NCBI GenBank assembly: GCA_916613615.1
Contig: OU744721.1
Coordinates: forward strand, 81,535,060 to 81,599,059
Source of the DNA: Steromphala cineraria
Lineage: Eukaryota; Mollusca; Gastropoda; Trochida; Trochidae
Direction of reading: 5' to 3'
Length of the DNA stretch: 64,000 nucleotides
In this document: positions 54,312 to 64,000 of the stretch, in pieces
Layout of the letters: every line of letters starts with the position of its first letter
Position numbering within the stretch: the first letter of the stretch is position 1
Translations under genes and position numbers: made by a program
Notes under the pieces: generated by a model
The model's database searches: none
What the model was told of the DNA's origin: nothing
The model's input: the letters and a program-made list of their open reading frames with translations, nothing else

Positions 54312-55353
54312 TTAGGGGAGACCAGGGCAAAGCGCGCCCCCTAACATATAAACGTGTTTTCTTGGCATATTGTCATGCTTAGAATGCAACTTGCAGCATG
54401 TCTCAAATTCTTATCAGATAATCTATTGTATGACAAATGCTTTTTAACCTACCAAGCCTGCACAAATAGATATTAACGAAAATAATTTTCGACAAAGGCG
54501 GTGCACTTTGCCCCGCAGCTCACAGGCACCCTTATGAAAACTAAACAAATAATAAAAACATAGGCTCAGTATGCAAAGAAGGACAAAATATGTTTCTAAT
54601 GTACATCTCATGGACTCATATTTTCGAAGTTCTTATGCAAAAACGTACATGATTACTTTATACAAATTTCTAAGAACTGTGGGAATCTGACAATTTACTA
54701 TCAGAAACCAGTAAATATATGAAAAAATTAAAGAAATTGATTGGTTTGAAAGACAAATTTAACATTTAACAAACACCTAATCTCTGTCGGACTTGTCCAT
54801 TCGGCCTAACTTCTTAATTGTTTAGGAATAAAACAAAATATATGATGAATATCTAACCATTATTAAAAAATCAAAGAAAATATATGTGTTTCTAAATGAA
54901 TCAAAAACCCTATGATATATTTTTATACTTTATTTCTAATATCAATTGTAAAAATCGCTGCCCCTGGCTCACTTTGCCCCTTTGAGGGTAGCATTCGATT
55001 TGTGCATAATAGGAAATAATGAAAGCAATGAATTACAAGTTTCCTTATTCAATGAATAGGTGATATGTTTTTGTGTAATAGGTGCCCTAGGGTTTAATGT
55101 TGCGTTTTCTGTCTGTAGGAAATATTGGAATTCGGACATATTCATACCTTAAAGAAAAATGCCTTTTTTAAAACTTTTTGCAATGGTGAATCTCCAACTC
55201 ACGCTAACGATGCAAACGTGGATTACAACGTTTCTTAAAGATTGCTTTCATTTGTTGATAAAGACAAACCACGCCATCTGTCGATCGTTAAGGAGAAATA
55301 ACGCTTATAGTCACTTTGCCCCGACGGCGCGCTTTGCCCTGGTCCTCCCCTAA
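54312..55353. mobile_element. 1.04-kb DNA transposon with GGGGAG terminal inverted repeats
   Basis: The left end TTAGGGGAGACCAGGGCAAA and the right end's inverse TTAGGGGAGGACCAGGGCAA match over about 27 bases with one indel. Related subterminal words (CACTTTGCCCCG) occur at 54505, 54970 and 55312. No transposase frame, so non-autonomous. Superfamily not assigned. Confidence 0.8.
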
Positions 55354-58300
55354 TTCTGCCGAATAAAGAGAGCGCACTATATATATCCCCATGTTACACT
55401 GTGACGACATTCATGTTTTCTTGTCACGAGTTGGAGTTTGAAATCTTGGAGTAGACTCCGTCGGCCAGTTGATACACATCACTCGTCCCGGATAACCATG
55501 TGCAGTTACTGTCACACACATGGAAATAGAGTCTTAAATCAAATCTCTTACAGTTTCTGGCTTCATTGGTAGTCTCTACTTGTCACTTCAAATCTGATTA
55601 CATATGTGGGATGCACGATGCGGTTACGTCTCTACAGTTTTACGACGTTTATCTACAGTTTTATTCCTTTTGATGAACAGAATTTCTCCCAACACGAACG
55701 CATTATCCACCAATTCCCCAATATCTTTTTGGTCGAGGAATTATTTTCATATTGATGCAGTGCATATCTCATTCAATTATCATCGGTCACAGAAAAGAAA
55801 TGTAATTATTCATATAGTACAGTTGTGAACTTATTTTGAGAGCAGATGTTCATCCCTAAAGTATTCGCGTTTTACCAATTTGTATAAATATGAACGTTTC
55901 CTGTCTATTATATATGCATAAAGCAACTTTCTATTTGATAATTGCGTATGCGGCAGATCCCGATGTCCAAATAAAAAATCAGGCTTTGAATTGTAAGCGA
56001 TACGCTCCCTTCTGCTTGGATACGAAATGTTAATGTGACCAGTATACATTTCAATGAACCCTAACGTGGAGGTTATACAAAATAACTGTCCCATTATCGC
56101 GTTTACGCAAATGCTGCTGAAACAAGGTTATCCAAACGTCCGGACTATTTCAATAATGTAGCATCGTTATAAACCACTATACGATATACTCTTTTTCATA
56201 AAATTAAATTATTTCAAAAGTGTTAGTTATACAAGTTTAGCTTATCCTTGGTAATAGTTCAAGGGCCTGTCCTTTAACACAGTCAACAATCGGTGGTTAG
56301 TGAAGTCGAAGAATAAAGAATTTATCATAAATTACCAACTTATTGTCGGGAGAGGCGACGTTTAGATCCTAATGGTGTCGCCAATTGGTCTTGACAACGA
56401 CCTGAAATTTTGAAACGTCGCCTGAACCGAGTTGTTTGTCCATCAGGATATTCATCATTTGTAACCATTTTAACATATTTAGATTCATATCAATGAAGAG
56501 GATGAATAAATCGTGAGAAACAATCAGAAGTAAATCACTAAGGTTTCTTTTGGGAACTCATTAAGTTTGAGAATTTGAAAATCAAACTTTTTCGTATTTT
56601 GTCTCGGGTCATAATCACAAGACGTTTATACGAGAAGTGAAACCAACTTCTCGCTGTCAGATTAACAATGAATCAAATGATAATAAAATCACATGTTGAA
56701 TAATAAATACGATAAAATGAAATATCAATATTATACCAAAGCAACAAAAAGCTTGTTATACTATTAGTAATGATATACTTCATCCCGCTCATACACTGCG
56801 AGGAAAGATCTACCTCGGGATGAAGGGTTTCAGAACAAAGGCACATACAGGAGTGGACGGGATGAAGGAGAGCGGATATTGGACGGAGAAGGCGTGCGGT
56901 GAGTGCGTGATGATATTGTGATGTTCCGCTAGGAACGACGTCGTGCATGTGATGATCTGGACTGGTCGCTGATTGAATTAATGTGATGATCTTTCTCAGG
57001 ACATGTCAGAAATTGGGGAACAAACAATGATCTCAATAGTTTATTTCTATACTGAGAGGCCACAGGCTTGTAGTACATGCACAGTAGTATTCATTTACAT
57101 GTAGTAGCACATTCTCTCTAAACATAAAGGCTGTGTATGTTCCATGGTTTCTATTCATTTATGTTTTGTTCAGACTTTCAGAAACAAAAACATTGAAACA
57201 CTAAGGAAGGTTTGAAAACAAGCTGTAATCGTAAAATGGCCCTACGTTCATATCAAGATACACAAACCACAAATTAGTAACCCAAGGCACCCATATTCTT
57301 CTTTAAACGTGGCGAACACACAACAACTAACAACTTTTACACAAACACTCATTTGAATCTTTGTATTGCATTTACAGTTTATCCTCGGATATTCATAATC
57401 ATCACTCGATTAAGATGAAGCTGTACGATAAAAATGCTGCACATTGTGCAGTGCACAATATTGACTGGAGCGCGTGGGCCGTATTTCTCAGTTAAATGCC
57501 TACTTTCAATGATATCGTTTCGCTTTCCAAGCAGTTTGAACAGTTGAGGTCGCACGTAACCATATCAGTCATTACATCACCAATCGACCTTGCAGCTGTC
57601 CCTACGGTATAAGTGCTGGTTGGTATGCCGCCATCTTGGATGTCGTATCTTTATCTTCTACGCATGACAGCAAAAACGTGATATTTATCCCAGGCAGAAA
57701 ACAATATTGTTCGTGACTGTTAGCTATTGACATTGCAATATGTACCATGTAAAAACCCGTATTACCAAGGTTTAATGGTATACATTTTTAAAAGGTTATT
57801 TTTTCTTAATTTTAACATCTCGCACTTGCAATTTAACACTGGGGCACAGGAGAATTCTTGACAGAGATCAGAATAATAAATCAGAATAAAAATCTAAAAT
57901 CACTCGTAATGCAGACTTCTGAACTATCTGAATATTCACATGTGTTTTAATTCGTGAAATAATCTGACTAATGCAGATTCTCAAACTTTGAAATTTTAAA
58001 TTATATGAGTATAACCTTCTATCTTTGACAATTACTGCAATAATGTATTATATGGATTAATAAAGGTCCGGAAATGAAAATGTGATCTGGAAGTATTCTG
58101 AAATTTTCCTAAACATATCTGCGCCACTCTAAAGGAAGTAGATTGCCAACACGTCCCGTGGCCTATATCTGCTCTCGTGTCTGTATATCCGTACACCAGC
58201 TGCACTGGGCCATGAGACACATGTCGAATTACAATGTTAAAAAGAAGCAGATGTGCATATCAGTTGCATGTTTACACGTGAGATTGTACATTACAGCTGA

Positions 58301-58765
58301 ATGAAATTGACAGCGTTGTCGATTAGATCGTCTGCATGGCGAGGACGCGTGACAATGCATGGAGGTCGGGAATTGATAGAGAAATCGTATTAAAGAAAAG
58401 CTAATCCGATCTTAAGTAATACATACTGCATGTAATATCCGCCATGTTGTCGATAGGTTGCCGGCGTCACGGGAGGTCTTACAGGAACCCAATACATTAA
58501 GTTAGGATACATCGATACATAGTGTTACGATACATACAATACACAGTGGTAGGGTAAATACAATACATGGCGAAAGACAGATACCATATTAAAACAAAGA
58601 ATTATAGATGCAATGCATACTTACGTGTTGACTAGGGACCGCAATGGTGAATCAAGGATTTTTGAAAGGGATTGGTTCGGGTTCGGATTAAGAAATTGTC
58701 ATTGGCTGGGGTTGGATGATTGGTGTTTTGTGGTTTTTATTGACATGAATCTATAACTGATATTC
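55354..58765. other. Intergenic, no gene seen
   Basis: No domain, RNA gene or clear repeat recognised. Confidence 0.45.
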
Positions 58766-58820
58766 AAAAGGGGGAGGGGGGAGTCCGGCCCCCTGAACTC
58801 CTCCGGATCCGCCACTGAGG
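58766..58820. mobile_element. GGCGGATCC-ended element fragment
   Basis: GGGGGAGTCCGGCCCCC... ending CTCCGGATCCGCCACTG, the preserved right end of the family seen at 23229. Confidence 0.55.
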
Positions 58821-61690
58821 GACTGTTACAGGTCATTGATATATACGGCCAAGGAAATTAACGATTTTGGAGGAGAGCAATAGATGATATTTACATCGAT
58901 ATTGTTGAAAGGAAACAGATAAATGTTAGAGGCTTTGAAATGTTGTATTAATGGAACCAGGACATGTAAGACATATAGTATTTATGAAAAAAGGTTAAAG
59001 AAACAATCTGTAGAGCTAGAGTGAACCATACATGATATTTACATTGATGATGACAGGTGAAGGACACCATGTAATGGATATCCAGGTTTGATGTAGTACC
59101 AGGTGTACGAATCGAATAGATATTATAAAGGTTATTGAAAAAATAATGTTCGTAATGATATGGATGGTATGGGGTTTATCTCATAAATTAATGAACTTTT
59201 GTTGGGAAACAAATACATTGTTCTTGTATTGATATTGTTGCGCTTAAAACAAATTTATTTGAAAACCATTATTATTTGGTTTACGCTTCATGTTTGCTTC
59301 ATGATCCCCTTTGTCAATTTAGACTGTAAAAATATTAACTATTTTTGTTAATTAAATGAAATTTGATAACTGTTGCTTATTTATATTATTTTCTGCACCA
59401 GTGTCCCTATTCTCAAAGATATTCGTTTGTCGGACAACGTTCCCAAGAGTTTAAAACAAATTGTTAAAACATCGCATACCATGGAGTGAATGGAAATTGT
59501 TACCGCACATGTATATAGAGGGTTGAAAGATAAAGACTATATAACTTTATGGACAGCACAAAAACTGTCTGATTGTTACGGATATTCTTGAAAGATGTCA
59601 ATTTTACATAGATTGAGAGTTCTATCGGTTTTCCGTCCAACTACATTACGTGAAATAATAGTCATAGTTTTAATAAGTCTTAAACCTTTAAGATGTTATA
59701 GATATTGTCTTAATATTTATCGAAAATTAACAAAAACTTGCCTTGTCTGTTTCATAAGGCTTTCCAAACTCGTAGCCCCAATGAATAACGCCTCCGCGTT
59801 TCGCTTTTCAAAAAATATACTATTATCGCTTTTTTGGTCAAATTGTTAAATCTAAAGAAAAATAGTACCCCCTTTAAAATGTATGTGTATTAATGTGTTA
59901 TAATCAAGTATGAGTGCCATATATTTGTAATAGAAATGGCCATTCTATTTTGTTTTAAGAAAATAGTCCCCGATAGAACTGTCTGAATAATATAACTTGA
60001 TAACAAGATGGAAATACATGGAGTATTATTTCTATAAGGACAAATTTAAAGGGTTTATATAACATGTCTCTGTCCATCACAGCAAGTCATATAGATAAGT
60101 TTCATAAATAATCATATCGTAGTTCATACTCATCAGATTCAACGTATCTAGGTCATTTGGTCTTCAAGTCGTGAATGTTTTCAAATCACGCAAAACCCAT
60201 ATCCAATTCACCTCGGGAGAAGAAGCGAAGTCGAACTTAATAACAAACGATTAAATAGCGTGAGACAGCGAAGAGTTTTGTGCCCACGTCACGGAGTGTA
60301 TGTATTGATTAGATAAACGGCGCGTTTCAGTGGGCAAACCATGTTTAATGTAGTCCGCAACCCCTAAACACTTAATTACACAAATACGGGGCCGCAACTC
60401 CAAATAGACTTTTGTCGTTAAACGCGTCATTCCTCGGTTTCGCTTCAACCGCCTCGTTTTTGTTGAATTAAATACAAAGCTTATTCCAACTGCTCTGAAT
60501 CACCGGTCGGGCGATCAATCGTGATAGAGTCGGCTATGTATCAGCTTGCTTATCTTATGAACGTAACACGACAATCGATACCAATTGTACGTCAGAGAGA
60601 TTTTTTCCTTTGTGGTTGTTAAGAGACCAGTTTACTTTCATTACCTCCCTTCGGCATACTGTTGTGCGCTCGTAAGTTGTCATTACGTTCCGTGAGTCGA
60701 CTCTACTCGATCCTAATGGTGCAAGTGTAGCAGAAAGACATTCAATAGCCGACAAACCAATAATCTATTTACAGCCAGTATATAATCATATTCATGAGAT
60801 TATTAAGAACACAGTTTATATGATTACGAACTGCTTCCCTTGAAGCATACGTCTAAATAAATCGCCAAGTCAATAACGCCAATTAAGACAAACCGACGCG
60901 TCGCGGGTCCGGATCCAAGTATAGGGCACGTCGACTTTCTAAATGTAAATGAGACGGAAGTAAAGCATTTGACGTTAAACCCTTTGATCGTCTGGATGAA
61001 AGGGAAACGAATCTAAATAAATGCAACAATTATCAAGATTTAGTTTCGGTCCCCCAGTCTATTGAAATCATATATCGTACACTGGCCTTTACGATAAGAT
61101 TGAATTACCGGATAAATATTCCTAGATAACCTTTATGAAAAGTAGAATGAAAACGTCAATATACACACAATTCTCACATAATTCGTTTGGATGATGTAGG
61201 TGCTAAAATGCAAAAGGGTTAACATGAGTATTGACAATGAAGAAAATAAATGCTTTTCAAATTAAAAAGATTCTGTTTAAGATGAATGTGGGTATCGCGA
61301 CATACCAATAAAGTATTAACTTAATGCTACTTGATAAACTACAGACTATCATTATGATCTAAGAATTCAAACATAGATCAAAATTTTACATGTTGCAACC
61401 TGCTGAATGTCCAATCGGGAAACATCGTAAAAAAGTTTGATAGCACAACAATTTTTTAAATTTTGCCCATCAAGAAAAAAGCAAAATAAATTTACCTGCG
61501 ACTCATGAAAGCGAAATACCTTACGAAGAGATACAGGTAATTCAAAGACTATAAAACATATAGTTTTATATGCTTTATTGTTGGGTACAAGACTAACGTG
61601 ACGTCGTCTTTAGGGATGCTATAACTCAAGCAAATGTTACAATGTTATAATTTAGATCACAGATCTTCAATAGTACAGATTCTTGTAGTT
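58821..61690. other. Intergenic, no gene seen
   Basis: No domain, RNA gene or clear repeat recognised. Confidence 0.45.
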
Positions 61691-61694
61691 TTTC

Positions 61695-61795
61695 GGGCCG
61701 AGTCTCATGCGGGATTCGAACAAACACCCTCAGAGTCAAGCAACACCGCCAGCAATGACCATACCAGAAGCTAACCAACTCGCCCCTTTCGCCAT
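61695..61795 (-). mobile_element. tRNA-like SINE head
   Basis: On the minus strand an A-box-like GGCGAGTTGGTTAGC (61770-61784) and a B box GTTCGAATCCC (61711-61721) are spaced as in tRNA-derived SINEs. The arms do not pair as a working tRNA. Confidence 0.5.
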
Positions 61796-61799
61796 CCAA

Positions 61800-64000
61800 A
61801 AAATGGAGGTCAATTACCCCTCTGATAGATGTTGATTGAATCACTGTTAAAATGTTCAGGTTAAACCAAGACATAAGAATAGAACAACCAAATAACCGAC
61901 GACATGAAAGCAGGAAACAAGAAATAAACTCAGCATTTGACGTAACATCTATAAATATACTTGAACGGACATGATTGAGAGAAAATGTCTCCCACGGTGA
62001 GAACAACACGCTTGGCTGAATTTTAAACCTTTTCGTGTAAGCAAACTCCTATGCAATAAAGAACACTGATAAGACCTGTGGATCGTTATATATGTTACAT
62101 TGGTCATTACCCGAATTTAGAAATGGTGTTTCAATACTTGTTCAGATGTAGACATTTTTCAACATCAATAATAAACCATTGATGTTTTAAGGGTGTCAGT
62201 ACGTATTAAAAGTCAATTTATTCCATTAAACCAGTCACGATTACCCGAGAAACCCCGCTGACTGAATGCGTTATAAAAGCCTGAATATTGGAACTATCGA
62301 TGGTACGATATTTTTCATATATATTTAATACGATAATGATGAATGATTAAAGTCGACCATCTGTCATCCGGGCTCTAGCGTAGATCAGCTGTTTCCGGGG
62401 ATGGTCCACCTCACATGAACACATAGAGACAAACTGTCATCATCATCCGTACCCTCCCACTGCTAGCATCAATGAGAGACAAACTGTCATCATCATCCAT
62501 ACCCTCCCACTGCTAGCATCAATGAGACCGCCAGCACGTAACGCTCACACAACCGTTTTATCTTATGATCACGACACTTTTTAATCGACACAACGACGAT
62601 TTAATTGATCACGAATCAATGCTTTTAGTTGAGTGACAATAGCCAGATACTGTTTCCTTTCTAGAAATGAAATTAACAACGTTTGATGCGCTACTCTTCT
62701 GACAATTGCACATGTTTAACGCTTTATTACTAATGTTAAACGCAGAAATGATGTCGTTAACAATTCAAGAGTATCATGTTCCAGATGTAAGCAACCCAAT
62801 GAAAGCAATTTTGATAGATACGAATAGAAATCATAATTACGGAATGCATGATATAAGATACCACATATGCCATTTTGACGGAACTGCGTTCTACATACAA
62901 TAATTACAGTTATACATAACGTTAATGCAAATGTATTGACCGATCAAGAACGTTGTCCCTATTAATCAAGATAACGGGAATCCAATAACGATATACAGCA
63001 GTGAATAACGATCTTTCAATAAGGATACGCTTTGTACAAGTATGGAGAAAACTAATGTCGATGCTATAAATGTAGCACAAGCGGAAGTATATCCCCAGGC
63101 TGGTAACCCACGGGCTCGCTTATTCATACCACGTTTCTTTACTTATACAAGGTGTTAATATTCCTCTATTGTCACAGCACAAGAAACATTTCGTGCGTCA
63201 ATTCAAACCAGCGATCGAAGCGTTTATCTGCTACTTTTCAGTTACGTCTATCAGACATGGTATTGATTTCGCAAAAACTGTCCTGTAATTTCGGAAAATG
63301 TAATCGTCCGTTCCATTCTGCGACATAAATAGCCGTAAATTGTGCTAAAAACATTTGAAATTTTCAGTGCTTTATTCTCCGTCGATAACTTGAACACGGC
63401 TCATACAGCTGTGGCTGGCGTGTCAATAAGGACGGGTCGATGCAGGCTGATAACGTGAATTTAACAAATGGAATTATATTTCCATTTCCATTTAGGATTA
63501 AATAACAGTTTCCCAAGTCAGATAACATAATGTTGCCTGTATACCCATTAAATACACGATTATGTTGGATTGTTAATGGACGCTCTTGAAAATAAATAAT
63601 TTACGTTTGTACCTAATTTTTAAAAATTATATTATGCATTGAAAGCAACAGATACACCAGAACGGCTTTGCAAATGCATAACATAACGTAGACGTTAATG
63701 GGTTAAATAAAGAGTTTTTATCTCAGCTCGAACTGTAGATGATATCCCTGAGGGTAAATCGTAACTGCGTACATGGTATCATATGTTGTGTGTTCCTTCA
63801 AGTCTTGGATTAATCATTAGTGATATTATTATATTCCGACTTACATATGGTCCCTGACAAACGATATTATAAAGAATTGGATTAGTTTAATTTGTTTAAT
63901 TGAAATAAAATAATAAGGAATCCTGAAGAATGCTTGAATTCAAAGCTTAGGCAACTAGATCGTCAACATGTTCTAGACTCATAAAGGCTCTTTAATTTTT
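61800..64000. other. Intergenic, no gene seen apart from a 50-bp duplication
   Basis: No domain or RNA gene recognised. The tandem duplication at 62425 is listed separately. Confidence 0.45.
62425..62524 (+). repeat. 50-bp tandem duplication, two units
   Basis: Two units starting AGAGACAAACTGTCATCATC and ending CTGCTAGCATCAATG, differing at one base. A recent duplication. Confidence 0.9.

Overview
The window is animal nuclear DNA, almost certainly from a bivalve mollusc. It is AT-rich, with GT-AG introns, many short mobile-element relics, and the 'TTAGCTCAT...GGGCTTATGGCATGG...(CGTCC)n...GAGCCAATGGCTCTA' repeat that is abundant in bivalve genomes. The species cannot be fixed from sequence alone. 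There is no bacterial or viral gene organisation, and most short open frames are chance or lie in repeats.

One gene dominates: a plus-strand locus whose coding part runs from 10013 to 39827 in 30 exons (1313 residues by my join). Every one of the 29 introns is phase 1. It predicts a secreted protein made of a signal peptide, four short cysteine-rich modules (exons 2-5), one ApeC (apextrin C-terminal) domain across exons 6-8, and 22 more cysteine-rich modules (exons 9-30), one per exon. The modules look like shortened von Willebrand type C (VWC) domains. Exons 14-28 are five consecutive three-module cassettes (A-B-C). The middle ones are nearly identical and duplicated recently. ApeC domains of amphioxus bind bacterial peptidoglycan, so a secreted immune or mucosal pattern-recognition or matrix protein is the best guess, but function is inferred.

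Layout. 1-10 kb: no gene; a nested insertion (2509-3199), a 2.1-kb bivalve repeat with 11 tandem units (3753-5832), small palindromes, and a possible TATA box at 9351. 10.0-39.8 kb: the ApeC/VWC-like gene, its introns holding a SINE, MITEs, foldback elements, minisatellites and a degenerate LINE reverse transcriptase. 39.8-40.25 kb: 3' UTR carrying one MITE inserted inside another. 40.25-64 kb: no convincing gene; a weak Orange-domain-like frame on the minus strand (49.5-50.1 kb), a 1.04-kb inverted-repeat transposon (54312-55353), a foldback element (46637-46836) and SINE relics.

The points most worth following up are: the ApeC-plus-VWC-like architecture; a ladder of N-glycosylation sequons inserted in the ApeC domain; intron 11, which is open in frame with exon 11 right up to its own acceptor and encodes a cationic 8-residue repeat; the mosaic structure of the recently duplicated exons; and a family of very small CARTCT-ended elements with 9-10 bp target duplications.
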